64,000 nt of DNA from Ursidibacter maritimus (GCF_009761395.1 NZ_LEKN01000001.1:326962-390961); one strand, 5' to 3'; shown: positions 43,243 through 54,520, counted from the stretch's first letter. Program-made: numbers and translations. Notes: generated by a model not told the origin, from the letters alone.

Positions 43243-44196
43243 ATGAAAAAACTAAACATTATCTTTGCTGGCACACCTGATTTTGCAGCAACCCATTTAC
43301 AAGCATTACTTAACTCAGACCATAACGTTATTGCTGTTTATACTCAGCCAGATAAGCCTGCGGGACGTGGCAAAAAATTGCAAGCTAGTCCTGTTAAACA
43401 ACTTGCGGAAGAACATAACATTCCTGTCTATCAACCGAAATCATTACGTAAAGAAGAAACGCAAGTAGAGCTACAGTCACTTAATGCCGATGTAATGGTT
43501 GTAGTGGCTTACGGGCTGATTTTGCCCGAGGCAGTGCTTAACGCGCCTAAGTATGGTTGTTTAAACGTTCACGGTTCACTACTTCCACGTTGGCGTGGTG
43601 CAGCTCCAATTCAGCGTGCAATTTGGGCTGGAGACAAGGAAACAGGCATTACGATTATGCAAATGGATATCGGGCTAGATACAGGTGATATGCTTTATAA
43701 AGTCACAACGCCTATTACATCAACAGAAACGTCTGCGACACTTTATGCTAAGCTTGCCAAACTAGCACCGCCTGCGTTAATTGACGTATTAAATGGCTTG
43801 GAAAGCGGTCAGTTTAGTCCAGAAAAACAACAAGATGAATTAGCAAACTATGCGGAAAAATTAACAAAAGAAGAAGCAAAACTAGATTGGAATCTTACCG
43901 CTTGTCAGTTAGAGCGTAACATTCGAGCTTTCAACCCTGCACCTATTGCTTATTTGACATTACAGCGAGAAGGTGTTGAAGAGCGCATCAAAATTTATCA
44001 AGCAAACGTACTTCCACACCAAACCGAAACAGCAGGAACTGTTTTGGCTGTTGATAAAAACGGGATTCAAATTGCCACTCAAGAGGGGGTATTAAACATT
44101 ACCCAACTACAACCTTCGGGTAAAAAACCGATGTCTATTCAAGACTTTTTAAACGGGCGCAGTGATTGGTTTAAGATTGGTGAAATCTTGGGGTAA
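43243..44196 (+). CDS. fmt: Methionyl-tRNA formyltransferase
   Basis: 317 residues from the ATG at 43243, where [20 protein letters not shown] matches Fmt starts; an upstream ATG at 43207 would add 12 residues without family support. Formylates initiator Met-tRNA using 10-formyl-THF. Catalytic region: [19 protein letters not shown] (about 106-124) with the Asn-His pair, and the [12 protein letters not shown] block (about 138-149). def, which usually precedes fmt, is not adjacent; the accessory island with VapC lies in its place. Confidence 0.96.
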   Translation: MKKLNIIFAGTPDFAATHLQALLNSDHNVIAVYTQPDKPAGRGKKLQASPVKQLAEEHNIPVYQPKSLRKEETQVELQSLNADVMVVVAYGLILPEAVLNAPKYGCLNVHGSLLPRWRGAAPIQRAIWAGDKETGITIMQMDIGLDTGDMLYKVTTPITSTETSATLYAKLAKLAPPALIDVLNGLESGQFSPEKQQDELANYAEKLTKEEAKLDWNLTACQLERNIRAFNPAPIAYLTLQREGVEERIKIYQANVLPHQTETAGTVLAVDKNGIQIATQEGVLNITQLQPSGKKPMSIQDFLNGRSDWFKIGEILG

Positions 44197-44344
44197 TAGA
44201 CTATCGGCACATGGGATTTAAATAACTGGTAGGAATTGTTTAGGGACGGTATTAGATTAGCAAGTGTGCTAGTCTACTTCTCACTCTTAATTATCGGTGT
44301 AATGGAGGTGTAATAGACAAAATAATATGCTAGATATAAATGTA

Positions 44345-44378
44345 AAAACTTAGCCCACAGTAATATGAGCTAAGTTTT
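44345..44378. terminator. Bidirectional terminator between fmt and the peroxiredoxin gene
   Basis: AAAACTTAGC (44345-44354) pairs perfectly with GCTAAGTTTT (44369-44378), with A and T runs on both sides. Confidence 0.75.
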
Positions 44379-44406
44379 AATATTAGTAAACTTTAATTCT
44401 TAAAAA

Positions 44407-45132
44407 TTAAGCAAAATACTTTTCAAGATCGTCACTACCACCAATGTATTGACCACCAATGAAAATTTGTGGCACGCTAGTTTTGCCTGTAATCGCACGA
44501 ACAGAAGTGGTGCTAGCATCACGACCTAACACAATTTCTTCGTAAGCGAAACCTTTCTCAGCTAATAAAGCTTTAGCCTTAATGCAGTAAGGGCAACTTG
44601 GTTTTGTAAAAATAGAGACTGATGGTTTTGCTTTCCAATCAGGTTTGAGATATTGAATCATTGTATCTGCATCAGATACTTTGAATGGGTCGCCTGGTTC
44701 ATTTGGTTCAATGAACATTTTCTCAACCACGCCATTTTTAACAAGCATTGAATAACGCCAAGAACGTTTGCCGAAACCAAGATCATTTTTATCAACCAAC
44801 ATTTCCATGCCAGCGGTAAATTCACCATTTCCATCTGGTAATACAGTTACATTTGCACAATCTTGATCTGCTTTCCAAGCGTTCATGACAAAAGTATCAT
44901 TCACTGATACACAAATAATATCATCAACACCTAATGCTTTAAATTCTGCAGCTAATTCATTATAGCGTGGTAAGTGTGTTGATGAACAAGTTGGGGTAAA
45001 TGCCCCCGGTAATGAGAACAATACGACTGTTTTATTATCAAAAAGCTCTGAGCTGGTAACATCAACCCATTGATCACCTTGACGAGTATGGAATGTAACT
45101 TGAGGAACTTTTTTTCCTTCCATCGTAGACAT
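44407..45132 (-). CDS. Peroxiredoxin-glutaredoxin fusion (hyPrx5)
   Basis: 241 residues from the ATG at 45132 (AGGAGAAAATATT upstream). The first ~160 residues form a Prx5-type peroxiredoxin with peroxidatic Cys49 (GAFTPTCSST). The last ~72 residues form a glutaredoxin with the CPYC site, Cys180 and Cys183. Length and cysteine positions equal those of the Haemophilus influenzae hybrid enzyme, which reduces hydroperoxides with glutathione without a separate Grx. It belongs to a run of oxidative defence genes with msrA and sodC nearby. Confidence 0.96.
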   Translation of the reverse strand: MSTMEGKKVPQVTFHTRQGDQWVDVTSSELFDNKTVVLFSLPGAFTPTCSSTHLPRYNELAAEFKALGVDDIICVSVNDTFVMNAWKADQDCANVTVLPDGNGEFTAGMEMLVDKNDLGFGKRSWRYSMLVKNGVVEKMFIEPNEPGDPFKVSDADTMIQYLKPDWKAKPSVSIFTKPSCPYCIKAKALLAEKGFAYEEIVLGRDASTTSVRAITGKTSVPQIFIGGQYIGGSDDLEKYFA

Positions 45133-45276
45133 AATATTTTCTCCTATTATCAAAATCGAATAAACTAAATACTGCAAAAATCCAGTAGTAGCCTACCAAT
45201 TATAATAAAAATTGACTATAACTTCCACTAATTTACACTTCAGTAAAGGTTACCGATACATCCCATTTTATCTCGC

Positions 45277-45786
45277 CTAATCTTGATTTTTTAAGATCTC
45301 ATTCATTAGCTGAATATCAATATGACAATAACCATTCGGATTTTTATCCAAATAATCTTGATGATATTCTTCAGCAGGAAAATAGTGTTCTAACATCTCA
45401 TTTTCTACCGCTAATGGCTGAGTATAGGCTTTTTGTAATTCTGCGAGAGATTGAGTAATAATCGGGCTATCTTGTGGATTAACATAATAAATACCGGTAC
45501 GATATTGAATACCTTTATCCGCACCTTGTTGATTGACACTGATTGGATCAATCACTTTAAAGTAATAATCCAATAATTTTGCTAGGCTGATTTTCTCAGC
45601 ATCATAAGTCACTTTGACAACTTCTGCGTGTCCACTTCCATTACAAACATCTTTATAGGTTGGATTTAAACTACCGCCATTTGCATAACCAGATTCAGCA
45701 TCAATCACCCCGTTGATGCGTTGCATAAATGCTTCTGTTCCCCAAAAGCAACCACCTGCTAAATAGATCTCTTTAATATTTGACAT
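45277..45786 (-). CDS. msrA: Peptide methionine sulfoxide reductase MsrA
   Basis: 169 residues from the ATG at 45786 (AAAGGGG upstream); the open frame extends further back without support. Reduces methionine-S-sulfoxide. The catalytic Cys13 is in AGGCFWGTE, and the QYRTGIYY and HAEVV blocks (about 50-55 and 96-103) are present. It is a stand-alone MsrA with no signal peptide and no MsrB domain, so it should be cytoplasmic. It lies 25 bp downstream of the yczE-like gene on the same strand. Confidence 0.95.
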   Translation of the reverse strand: MSNIKEIYLAGGCFWGTEAFMQRINGVIDAESGYANGGSLNPTYKDVCNGSGHAEVVKVTYDAEKISLAKLLDYYFKVIDPISVNQQGADKGIQYRTGIYYVNPQDSPIITQSLAELQKAYTQPLAVENEMLEHYFPAEEYHQDYLDKNPNGYCHIDIQLMNEILKNQD

Positions 45787-45811
45787 TAATAACCCCTTTG
45801 TAAAATGTTGA

Positions 45812-46468
45812 TTAAATCTCACCGCTTGTTTGACGAGAAAAACGTTGGAATGCAATTGCTGTAAATTGAATAATCCAACCTACGCCAAGAGCGAAAGCAA
45901 TAGTGCTGATACCTAATGTGCCACCTAATAATAACCCTAGAAGAGCTACTGTCACTTCAATGGTTGTACGAACAACCCCAACTTTCCAACCATATTTTAA
46001 ACAAACACCTACCATCAAACCATCACGAGGTCCGGCTCCAAGTTGGCAAGAAAGGTAAAATGTCGTACTAATGCCGAATAGAACAATAGCAAAAATCATC
46101 AAGAAAATACGAGCTATCATACCTGATGGAGTAGGAATATAATTGACGGTGAGATCGACAAAAAGTGCGATGATGAAGACATTCAGCAAAGTCCCTAAAC
46201 CAATGCGTAATTTAAGTGGAATCCATAATAACAATACGATTAAGCTTACAATTGCAATTACAACACCAATAGATAATCCTGTTTGTAAAGCCACACCTTG
46301 AGCAAAAATTGTCCAAGGTGTTGCCCCCAAATTAGCCAATACCAACAATCCATCGCCGATTCCCATCAACGCCATTGCAAAACAAATAACGAATAAAGAA
46401 TAAGGTTTTAACTGCCATTGATGATCAGCCGCCCAAGGCATTTTGGGGATTGGCGATTTTCTACTCAT
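45812..46468 (-). CDS. YczE/YyaS/YitT-family membrane protein
   Basis: 218 residues from the ATG at 46468, which overlaps the lolC stop by 8 nt, so it is coupled to lolC. Five or six helices are predicted. Family wording includes GIGDGLLVLANLGATPWTIF (about 42-61) and LGAGPRDGLMVG (about 142-153), the latter being the hallmark GPRD loop. Function of this family is not established; some members influence lipopeptide production or transport. A longer frame upstream (to 46561) lies inside lolC and is not supported. Confidence 0.8.
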   Translation of the reverse strand: MSRKSPIPKMPWAADHQWQLKPYSLFVICFAMALMGIGDGLLVLANLGATPWTIFAQGVALQTGLSIGVVIAIVSLIVLLLWIPLKLRIGLGTLLNVFIIALFVDLTVNYIPTPSGMIARIFLMIFAIVLFGISTTFYLSCQLGAGPRDGLMVGVCLKYGWKVGVVRTTIEVTVALLGLLLGGTLGISTIAFALGVGWIIQFTAIAFQRFSRQTSGEI

Positions 46469-47645
46469 AACGTAACGCCTCTGCTGGTTCAATTTTAGCT
46501 GCTCGATAAGCTGGGTAAAGCGTGCATAATAAGGACAATGCCATTGATGAAAGTAATACAATCACAACTTGTGAATAGGCAACTTCTGTAGGTAACACTA
46601 CGCCTAAAGGGTTTATAAAATTAAGTATCTCTGATAAATGTTGAGCAATTAAGAGACCTAACCCGCCCCCTAATAATGCTCCGATAACACCCACTATCGC
46701 ACCCTGTGCAACAAAAATTTGCATTACTTGGCTTTTTGTTAATCCCTGTGTTTGTAAAATAGCAATTTCGCCTTGTTTATCAACCACCATTAAACTTAAA
46801 GAAGTCACGATATTCGAAATGGCGACAATAATGATTAAACTAATCAACAAGCTCATCATATTTTTTTCCATTCTCACTGCTTGGAAAAATTCCCCTTTCT
46901 GTTCACGCCAATCGTTAATTTGCCAATTATTCTCGGGGAAATATTGAGCAAGCTCAGTTACTTGGAATGGATCAGCTAAAAATAGTCGCAATCCTTGTGC
47001 AGTAGTCTCTTCCAAGCGTAATAAACGCCCCACATCACTCAGATTAGCAAATAAGATATATTCACTTGCTTCGCTTTGGGAATAGTAAATCTCAGATATA
47101 GTAAATAATCGCTGAACAGGTACTCGTCCAAATGGAGTATATTGACTATTTTCCGTAATCATTAAACGGATTTTATCGCCTATATTTAAATTCAATTGCT
47201 GCGCTAGGCGAGAACCAATAACCACATTGTACTGGTTATTTGGCAGATAATCCGAGAGATTTGTTATTTCTGCTAGTAAAGGATCATCGCTATTCGACTG
47301 AACGCCAATCAGCTGTCCTGCATTTATACCTTGCTGGCTTTGAATAATGACATTTGCTCGGTTAATAACTACTGCTTTATCAATAAAATTCGGAGCAGGC
47401 AGTGATTTTGGTACATCCCAAGGACGTTCATTGGGCGTAACAATAGCGTGGGGTAACGTTGAAAGTAAATTGCGTTTTTGGGTATTCTCCAAACCATTCA
47501 TTACCGACAATACAATTACCAATGCCATGACACCTAAGACAATGCCTAAACTGGCCAAATTAGTGACTAATCGGCCAAATTTGTCGCCACTCTTAGAACG
47601 CCAGTAGCGTAATGCAATAAATAAAGGGATCTTAAAATTCATCAT
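46461..47645 (-). CDS. lolC: Lipoprotein-releasing ABC transporter permease LolC/LolE
   Basis: 394 residues. One N-terminal helix (about 25-47), a large periplasmic domain (about 50-265) and three C-terminal helices, closing with LYPAYRAAKIEPAEALRYE, the family tail. The start FKIPLFIALRYWRSKSGDKF is typical of LolC/E. The LolCDE complex frees mature lipoproteins from the inner membrane for delivery to LolA. The ATPase lolD is not adjacent. Gene order with the dehydrogenase and kdsA matches that known in Haemophilus influenzae, which favours lolC, but lolE cannot be excluded. Confidence 0.9.
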   Translation of the reverse strand: MMNFKIPLFIALRYWRSKSGDKFGRLVTNLASLGIVLGVMALVIVLSVMNGLENTQKRNLLSTLPHAIVTPNERPWDVPKSLPAPNFIDKAVVINRANVIIQSQQGINAGQLIGVQSNSDDPLLAEITNLSDYLPNNQYNVVIGSRLAQQLNLNIGDKIRLMITENSQYTPFGRVPVQRLFTISEIYYSQSEASEYILFANLSDVGRLLRLEETTAQGLRLFLADPFQVTELAQYFPENNWQINDWREQKGEFFQAVRMEKNMMSLLISLIIIVAISNIVTSLSLMVVDKQGEIAILQTQGLTKSQVMQIFVAQGAIVGVIGALLGGGLGLLIAQHLSEILNFINPLGVVLPTEVAYSQVVIVLLSSMALSLLCTLYPAYRAAKIEPAEALRYE

Positions 47646-47658
47646 TTTATTAAAAAAT

Positions 47659-47706
47659 ATAAGCGGGTAGAAATTGGTAAAATTCTACCAAAATCTACCC
47701 GCTTAT
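47659..47706 (-). terminator. sodC terminator, variant uptake dyad
   Basis: ATAAGCGGGTAGA (47659-47671) pairs perfectly with TCTACCCGCTTAT (47694-47706); a second small stem GGTA/TACC lies in the loop. On the minus strand it is followed by TATTTTTTAAT. The arms carry AAGCGGG, one base off the uptake core. Confidence 0.75.
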
Positions 47707-47719
47707 GCTGTGTTATTTT

Positions 47720-48265
47720 TTAGTTAATTACGCCACAAGCCATTCGTGGACCGCCACCACCAAGAGGTGTAGGGTGATCAGAATGGTTATCTCCACCTGC
47801 GTGAATCATCAATGAGTACCCTTTTACTTCATCTAATTTCTTCAAGCGTGGGGCAAGTACAGGATTAGTTGCATTACCATCGTGATCCACCGTTAATGCA
47901 GGCAAATCTCCCAAATGAGCATCATCTACCCAAGGGAAGCCATGTTTTTTCGTTCCTTTTGGATCCCAATGCCCGCCAGCACCTAAACCTGCAACTAACT
48001 TTCCATCTTTCTCTTTAGGTTCACAGCTTGGGTTCTCGTGAATATGAAAACCATGTAACCCATGAGAAAGTCCTGTTAGATTTGGTGTAAAGACTAAACC
48101 ATAAGGCGATTCAGTAATCGTCACAACACCCACATCCTTATTACCATTTTGTAGGTCTAATTGTTGAACTTTAACTTCAATTTTTGCCATTTCATTTGCC
48201 ATTGCTGGTGCTGAAAAAGCAAATAATGAAGCGAATGCTAATGCAACTGCTGTTTTTGTTTTCAT
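47720..48265 (-). CDS. sodC: Cu-Zn superoxide dismutase
   Basis: 181 residues with a Sec signal peptide (1-23, cut after AMA). Converts periplasmic superoxide to peroxide. Metal-binding blocks: [13 protein letters not shown] (about 67-79), [14 protein letters not shown] (about 96-109), HLGDLPAL (about 116-123) and the C-terminal [12 protein letters not shown] with [12 protein letters not shown]. Disulfide cysteines are both present. It is 9 bp after the dehydrogenase stop on the same strand. Confidence 0.96.
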   Translation of the reverse strand: MKTKTAVALAFASLFAFSAPAMANEMAKIEVKVQQLDLQNGNKDVGVVTITESPYGLVFTPNLTGLSHGLHGFHIHENPSCEPKEKDGKLVAGLGAGGHWDPKGTKKHGFPWVDDAHLGDLPALTVDHDGNATNPVLAPRLKKLDEVKGYSLMIHAGGDNHSDHPTPLGGGGPRMACGVIN

Positions 48266-48274
48266 CGAAGTCTC

Positions 48275-49225
48275 CTATTTTCCCGTTGCGACAAATTCTT
48301 CAATATTTTGTGCGACTTTATTGACTAAAGTAGTTACTGCGGAATCACTCGCCCACGCAATATGTGGGGTAATCAATAAATTAGGTAAACGTTTTGCTGC
48401 TTGGATAAGCGGGTTGTCTTTCTCAGGTGGTTCTTTCACTAATACATCTAATGCAGCCCCTGCAATCACACCATTCTCAAGGGCGTGTAATAAAGCTGTT
48501 TCATCAACTAAAGGACCACGTCCAGTATTAATTAAGTAAGCACTTGGTTTCATTAAGGCTAATGTATCTGCATTGATCAAATTCTGTGTCGTTTCAGTTA
48601 ATGGACAATGCAATGTAACAATATCGGCTTGTTTTAAAACATCTTCAAATGCGGTATAACCTTCACGAATGGTTGTTGCACCTTTATGTTCTGCATAAAG
48701 CACATTCATTCCTAGTAGTTGTGCTAAACGCCCAACTTCTGTGCCTAAGCACCCTTTACCAAAAACGCCTAATGTTGAACCGCGCACATCTGTAATCGGG
48801 TAATCGGTATAGCAGAATTGCCCACAGGTTGCCCAACGATCAGAAGCGATTTGATCTCGATGATAGCCAACTAAACTATGTTTAAGAGCGAAGATCATTC
48901 CTAAAACGTGTTCAGGTACTGTCACTGATGAATATCCCGTTACATTTTTAACCGCAATACCCAGCTCTTTTGCGGCAACTAAATCAATATTGTTGGTTCC
49001 TGTTGCGGTTATCGCAATCAATTTTAATTTTGGTAATTTTGCTAAAAGCTCACTATTAAAAACCACTTTACTGGTCACCACAATATCTGCATCTTTAGCT
49101 CGTTCGTAAGTTTCATCTGCTGAAGTGCGATCATATTCAACCCAATTATGTGGAAAACTTGGACGTGGAATATCGTGGCTTGCTGGCACTCCTGTTCTAT
49201 CTAAAAAAACAATGTTCAACATCAT
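48275..49225 (-). CDS. D-2-hydroxyacid dehydrogenase
   Basis: 316 residues. NAD(P)-binding fold with GVFGKGCLGTEVG (about 153-165), a variant of the GxGxxG loop. Catalytic Arg in INTGRGPLVDE (about 231-241), Glu in VKEPPEKDN (about 261-269) and His in LLITPHIAW (about 282-290). The family converts hydroxypyruvate, glyoxylate or other 2-keto acids; the exact substrate cannot be set. In Haemophilus influenzae a homologue lies in the same position beside kdsA. Two Met codons start the gene; either may serve. Confidence 0.9.
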   Translation of the reverse strand: MMLNIVFLDRTGVPASHDIPRPSFPHNWVEYDRTSADETYERAKDADIVVTSKVVFNSELLAKLPKLKLIAITATGTNNIDLVAAKELGIAVKNVTGYSSVTVPEHVLGMIFALKHSLVGYHRDQIASDRWATCGQFCYTDYPITDVRGSTLGVFGKGCLGTEVGRLAQLLGMNVLYAEHKGATTIREGYTAFEDVLKQADIVTLHCPLTETTQNLINADTLALMKPSAYLINTGRGPLVDETALLHALENGVIAGAALDVLVKEPPEKDNPLIQAAKRLPNLLITPHIAWASDSAVTTLVNKVAQNIEEFVATGK

Positions 49226-49320
49226 TAACTCCTTTATTTCTTATTGTATAAATTTATCGTGACTATATAACAAGCGGTTAGTTTTAACAAAAAATTTACA
49301 AACGACTTTTGTTTATAAAA

Positions 49321-49346
49321 AACGGCTAGCGACAACGCTAACCGTT
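49321..49346 (-). terminator. kdsA terminator
   Basis: AACGGCTAGCG (49321-49331) pairs with CGCTAACCGTT (49336-49346) at 10 of 11 positions with a 4-nt loop; six T follow on the minus strand. Confidence 0.75.
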
Positions 49347-49351
49347 ATTAT

Positions 49352-50206
<855 letters not shown>

Positions 50207-50229
50207 CTATTATCCTTATAAAAATTATT

Positions 50230-50555
50230 GGGGCTGCCCTATATAACTTACTAAAATTCCATTTAGGATAAAATATCTGAATGAGAAAAAGTCGTCTAAG
50301 TTAGCACAAACAAGCCACATTGGGTTTTTCGTGGCAGGTGTCACTGCACGCATTTTGTAGAAAAACAAATTATATTAACGGAATTGATAATTTTTGGATT
50401 CAAACAAAACGCCATTTACGCAAGTTTAATGCGTATTCCTAAAGAGCATTTTGAGCTTTATTTAAAGGAATGTATATGGCGTTGTGACAGAGACTTAAAA
50501 ATTCAAATTTCCATTTTAAGAGGGAGAATTTGTTCTAGTTATCTAGGAAAGCCCC
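50230..50555 (+). mobile_element. Internally deleted IS1595/IS1016-type element with 8-bp target duplication
   Basis: Ends: left GGGGCTGCCCTATATAACT and right (reverse complement) GGGGCTTTCCTAGATAACT, 16 of 19 identical. Flanks carry AAATTATT at 50222-50229 and again at 50556-50563, the 8-bp duplication expected for this family. Inside is a transposase relic. Full elements of this type are about 700 bp, so roughly half is lost. Located between tpx and kdsA, both on the minus strand. Confidence 0.85.
50281..50540 (+). pseudogene. IS1595-family transposase relic
   Basis: Starts MRKSRLS, then TAG at 50302-50304, then a frame giving FFVAGVTAR, which is the family N-terminus. After a large deletion the C-terminal catalytic part appears as NYINGIDNFWIQTKRHLRKF in another frame, followed by a frameshift near 50430 into RIPKEHFELYLKECIWR. 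These are the last third of IS1016-like transposases. Stop codon, deletion and frameshift mean no functional product. Confidence 0.85.
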
Positions 50556-50586
50556 AAATTATTTTCAATAACGTACCGCTATCAGA

Positions 50587-51084
50587 TTAAAGCACAGCTA
50601 ATGCAGCATCGTAGTTTGGTTCTTGTTTAATTTCAGGTACTAATTCACTGTGTAAAACAGTGTTATTTTCATCTAGCACGATCACAGCACGAGCTGTTAA
50701 ACCTGTCAAAGGCCCTGTTGCAATATCTACGCCTAATTGCGTATGTAGCTCTTTATTACGGAACGTTGAGAGTGATTGAGCGTTGGCAATGCCTTCTGCT
50801 CCGCAGAAACGATCTTGTGCAAAAGGTAAATCTGCTGAAATGCAAAGTACCACTGTGTTTGCTAATTCAGCTGCTTTTTGGTTGAAAACACGCACAGAAG
50901 TTGCACAAATGCCAGTATCAATGCTCGGAAAAATGTTTAATACCTTACGTTTTCCTGAAAAATCTGCTAATGCAACAGTTTCTAAGCCATTGTTTACTAA
51001 AGTGAAATTTTCAACAGTTGTATTTTTTGCTGGAAATGTACCCGCTACTTCAATTGGGTTACCTGCTAATGTAATTTGGGTCAT
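50587..51084 (-). CDS. tpx: Thiol peroxidase Tpx
   Basis: 165 residues from the ATG at 51084 (AAAGGA upstream); the frame extends six codons further without need. Reduces hydroperoxides using thioredoxin. Peroxidatic Cys60 is in [14 protein letters not shown] and resolving Cys94 in QDRFCGAEG. Atypical 2-Cys peroxiredoxin, usually periplasmic or cytoplasmic depending on species; no signal peptide here. The right end of the decayed insertion element lies about 30 bp after its stop. Confidence 0.95.
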   Translation of the reverse strand: MTQITLAGNPIEVAGTFPAKNTTVENFTLVNNGLETVALADFSGKRKVLNIFPSIDTGICATSVRVFNQKAAELANTVVLCISADLPFAQDRFCGAEGIANAQSLSTFRNKELHTQLGVDIATGPLTGLTARAVIVLDENNTVLHSELVPEIKQEPNYDAALAVL

Positions 51085-51269
51085 AATCTGTCCTTTCTTC
51101 AAAATTAAATGAGCGATGCTTTAAAAGCAATACTAATATAACGATTTTTTGTTGTAATGAAAATTGATTTAATAAATTGATTCAACGTAAATCATAGCGT
51201 TTGTTTATGGTAATTTTAGCCATTTTCGTTATACTTTATCTTCAGTTTTTTTGTTAAAGGTATTTTATT

Positions 51270-51995
51270 ATGTTGATGTTTTTGCGTGTTATTGCGGTTG
51301 CGATTGCTTCTATTGTTATTAGTGTTGTTGGAACTCTTTATGCATTAGCTCGCCTTCGTCACCCAAGCTCTGTGGGGGTTGTTGCTCGATCTTTTGGTTC
51401 ACTTCATCGCTTAGTCGGTCTTAAATTGATTATGCGTGGCAGACAACACGCAATTCATCCTGCTATTTATATTGGTAATCATCAAAATAACTACGATATG
51501 CTTACTATCTCTTCGATGATGCCACCAAGAACAGTCAGTGTTGGAAAACGCAGTTTAATTTGGATTCCTTTCTTTGGTTTGGTTTATTGGGCAACAGGCA
51601 ACATTTTTATTCATAGAGAAAAACGCAGCAGTGCAATTAGCACAATGAATAAAGTGGCGGAGATTATCAAAGAGAGACAAGTATCTATTTGGATGTTCCC
51701 AGAAGGCACAAGAAGCCGTGGGCGTGGTTTGTTGCCTTTTAAAACAGGTGCATTCCACACAGCCGTTGCTGCTGGCGTGCCAATTGTGCCCGTTGTTTGC
51801 TCAAGCTTACATAATAAAATTGATCTCAACCGCTGGGATAACGGCACCGTTATTTGTGAAATGCTTGAGCCCGTTGATACCACAGGCTACAACCGAGAAA
51901 ATATTAAAGAACTGATGGAAAAATGCCACACACTCATGGCAAATAAATTAGCCGAATTAGATCAAGAAGTGGCTCAATTAGAACAAAAAAAGTAA
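51270..51995 (+). CDS. plsC: 1-acyl-sn-glycerol-3-phosphate acyltransferase
   Basis: 241 residues with an N-terminal membrane helix. Makes phosphatidic acid. Acyltransferase motif I is GNHQNNYD (69-76, catalytic His71 and Asp76); motif III is FPEGTRSRG (143-151); motif IV is VPIVPVV (about 171-177). Fourteen bp separate it from ftsP, the same order as plsC-sufI in E. coli. Confidence 0.95.
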   Translation: MLMFLRVIAVAIASIVISVVGTLYALARLRHPSSVGVVARSFGSLHRLVGLKLIMRGRQHAIHPAIYIGNHQNNYDMLTISSMMPPRTVSVGKRSLIWIPFFGLVYWATGNIFIHREKRSSAISTMNKVAEIIKERQVSIWMFPEGTRSRGRGLLPFKTGAFHTAVAAGVPIVPVVCSSLHNKIDLNRWDNGTVICEMLEPVDTTGYNRENIKELMEKCHTLMANKLAELDQEVAQLEQKK

Positions 51996-52008
51996 AACGG
52001 TAATCACG

Positions 52009-53415
52009 ATGAAACTTTCTCGCCGACAATTCCTTTCTCGTGCAGCACTTGCTAGTGGTATTTCCCTTGCACCTAATACGCTTTTGGCAAAAACGCGTAA
52101 ACCATTGACGATTCCACCCCTCATTGATGTTGGTCGTGGGCGACCTGTACGTTTAGATTTTCGTGCTGCACAAACTCAATTTGATCAAGGAAAATTAGCT
52201 GATGTGTGGGGAGTAAATGGTCACTATCTTGCTCCTACCGTTCGAGTGAAGTCGGGCGATTTTGTGAAACTAACCTACACAAACAGCCTTCCACAAAAAA
52301 TGTCGGTGAATATTCAAGGTTTATTGGCACCTACGGAAATGATCGGCTCTATTCATCGTCAATTTGACCCTAACAGTAGTTGGTCGCCGATATTATCCGT
52401 TAATCAACCCGCCTGTACTGCGTGGTATTGTGCAGATACAATGCTTAATTCAGCCTATCAAGTTTATCGTGGCATTGCAGGATTGTGGCTCATAGAAGAT
52501 AGTGAAAGTCGTAAAGCTCAACTTCCAAATAAATATGGCGTAAACGATATCCCGTTGATAATCCAAGACCAACTAACAAACAGTTCTGGCGTGCAAGTGT
52601 TGGATAACCAAGCCCCACAATTTCTCGGTAAACGACTATTTGTGAATGGACAAGAATCTCCCTATTTCGAAGTGCCACGTGGCTGGGTGAGATTACGTAT
52701 TGTAAATGCCTCCCTATCACGTCGTTATGATTTACGCTTGGACAATGACAAGCCACTTTATGTAATCGCAACAGGTATAGGCTATTTTGCCGAACCCATT
52801 GAAAGCCAGTCAGTTTCTCTTGCTCCATCAGAACGTGTAGAACTGCTGATAGATCTCAACGAAGGCGACACAATTTCACTCATAAGCGGTCAGAAACGTG
52901 GATTTTTTGACAAAATCGAGCAATTTTTTGAAAATAATGATGAGTTGATTGATAACGTAATCGTGGAATTTCGTCCACAAGGTTTACCTTCAGCACTACA
53001 TTCAAATGTAACTTTGCCACCATTTAATAAAGATGATTTTAATCTAAAAATTAGCAAAGAGCGTAAATTTACCTTGCGTCCTTTTGACCGCTTAATTAAC
53101 CAACAGCGTTTTGATCCTAAGCGAATTGATTTTACCGCTCAAAAAGGCAGTGTAGAGCGTTGGTACTTAACCACTAATGAATCTATCGGTTTTAGTTTAC
53201 AAGGAGCAAAATTTATCATCGAAACGGAAAACCGCCAAAAACGCCCAATTCAACAGTTGGCGTGGAGAGATACCGTTTGGTTGGAAAAAGATCAAGAACT
53301 TACCTTGCTTGTCCGCTTTGAACATTCTGCCACTGATGCGTTGCCTTTTACCTTCGGCGTAACCGATTTAATGCTTAAAGATAAAGGTTGTATGGGGCAG
53401 TTTAGCGTGAGTTAG
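52009..53415 (+). CDS. ftsP: Cell division protein FtsP (SufI)
   Basis: 468 residues. A Tat signal ([14 protein letters not shown], residues 4-17) sends it folded to the periplasm. It is a multicopper-oxidase-like protein that stabilises the divisome under stress; the copper ligands of true oxidases (HxH pairs) are absent, as in E. coli FtsP, for example [11 protein letters not shown] in place of a HxH block. Operon with plsC. Followed by a USS dyad. Confidence 0.93.
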   Translation: MKLSRRQFLSRAALASGISLAPNTLLAKTRKPLTIPPLIDVGRGRPVRLDFRAAQTQFDQGKLADVWGVNGHYLAPTVRVKSGDFVKLTYTNSLPQKMSVNIQGLLAPTEMIGSIHRQFDPNSSWSPILSVNQPACTAWYCADTMLNSAYQVYRGIAGLWLIEDSESRKAQLPNKYGVNDIPLIIQDQLTNSSGVQVLDNQAPQFLGKRLFVNGQESPYFEVPRGWVRLRIVNASLSRRYDLRLDNDKPLYVIATGIGYFAEPIESQSVSLAPSERVELLIDLNEGDTISLISGQKRGFFDKIEQFFENNDELIDNVIVEFRPQGLPSALHSNVTLPPFNKDDFNLKISKERKFTLRPFDRLINQQRFDPKRIDFTAQKGSVERWYLTTNESIGFSLQGAKFIIETENRQKRPIQQLAWRDTVWLEKDQELTLLVRFEHSATDALPFTFGVTDLMLKDKGCMGQFSVS

Positions 53416-53423
53416 CTTTGAAT

Positions 53424-53476
53424 AAGCGGTCTGATCAGTCAGATTTTTTGCAAAAAATCGTAAAAATAAACCGCTT
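53424..53476. terminator. USS dyad after ftsP
   Basis: AAGCGGT (53424-53430) and ACCGCTT (53470-53476) form the outer stem; TCAGATTTTTTGCAAAAAATCG lies between, itself partly palindromic. Likely terminator between ftsP and accA. Confidence 0.55.
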
Positions 53477-53538
53477 GAGATGAAAATCACTGATAGAATA
53501 CGGCAGTTTTATTTCTGCGAAAACAGATAGGAAAAATT

Positions 53539-54492
53539 ATGAACCAAGAATATTTAGATTTTGAGTTACCGATTGCCGAATTAGAAGCAAAAATTGATGC
53601 GCTACGTTCTGCGGTTGGCAATGATGATAAAATCAATTTAGATGATGAAATCGCACGCTTACAAAAGAAAAGCGAAGAATTAACTAAAAAAACGTTTGCT
53701 GATCTTGATGCTTGGCAAGTTTCCCGAATGGCTCGTCACCCTAGTCGTCCTTATACTTTAGATTATATTGAAAAAATCTTCACAGAGTTTGATGAACTGG
53801 CAGGTGATCGTGCTTTTGCAGATGATAAAGCAATTGTAGGCGGTATTGCTCGTTTAGAAGGTCGTCCTGTAATGGTTATAGGCCATCAAAAAGGGCGTAA
53901 TGTTAAAGAAAAAGTAAAACGTAATTTCGGAATGCCAGCCCCTGAAGGCTACCGTAAGGCGTTACGTTTAATGCAAATGGCAGAACGCTTTAATCTACCA
54001 ATTATTACATTCATTGATACTCCGGGAGCATATCCAGGGATTGGAGCGGAAGAGCGTGGACAATCTGAAGCGATTGCTCGTAACTTACGTGAAATGGCAA
54101 CCTTAAAAGTACCAGTAATTTGTACGGTTATCGGTGAAGGCGGTTCTGGCGGTGCATTAGCCATCGGTGTGGGCGATAAAGTAAATATGTTACAGTATAG
54201 TACTTATTCCGTTATTTCACCTGAAGGCTGTGCCTCTATTTTATGGAAAAGCGCTGATAAAGCTTCTACAGCAGCCGAAGTAATGGGCTTAACCGCACCA
54301 CGTTTAAAAGAGTTAGAACTTATCGACAACATCGTGCCAGAGCCACTCGGCGGAGCGCACCGTAATGTAGATGAAATGGCAGCTAACTTAAAACAACGTT
54401 TACTCGATGATTTGGCTGATCTTTCACCTTTAGATCAAGAAGCATTGCTTGATCGCCGCTATCAACGCTTAATGAATTATGGATATGTGTAG
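53539..54492 (+). CDS. accA: Acetyl-CoA carboxylase carboxyltransferase subunit alpha
   Basis: 317 residues, as in E. coli (319). With AccD it forms the carboxyltransferase that makes malonyl-CoA. Start [20 protein letters not shown] with a helical N-terminus; carboxyltransferase blocks [11 protein letters not shown] (about 116-126), [18 protein letters not shown] (about 158-175) and [15 protein letters not shown] (about 199-213). Ribosome site AGGAAAAATT. A strong terminator follows. Confidence 0.97.
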   Translation: MNQEYLDFELPIAELEAKIDALRSAVGNDDKINLDDEIARLQKKSEELTKKTFADLDAWQVSRMARHPSRPYTLDYIEKIFTEFDELAGDRAFADDKAIVGGIARLEGRPVMVIGHQKGRNVKEKVKRNFGMPAPEGYRKALRLMQMAERFNLPIITFIDTPGAYPGIGAEERGQSEAIARNLREMATLKVPVICTVIGEGGSGGALAIGVGDKVNMLQYSTYSVISPEGCASILWKSADKASTAAEVMGLTAPRLKELELIDNIVPEPLGGAHRNVDEMAANLKQRLLDDLADLSPLDQEALLDRRYQRLMNYGYV

Positions 54493-54520
54493 TTGATGCA
54501 GTCTCATTAATCTAAAGATA

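Noticed and set aside
50578..50589. CTATCAGATTAA next to the tpx stop as a third copy of the dispersed repeat
   Set aside because: Only 12 bp match and the match stops at the tpx stop codon; too short to separate from chance.
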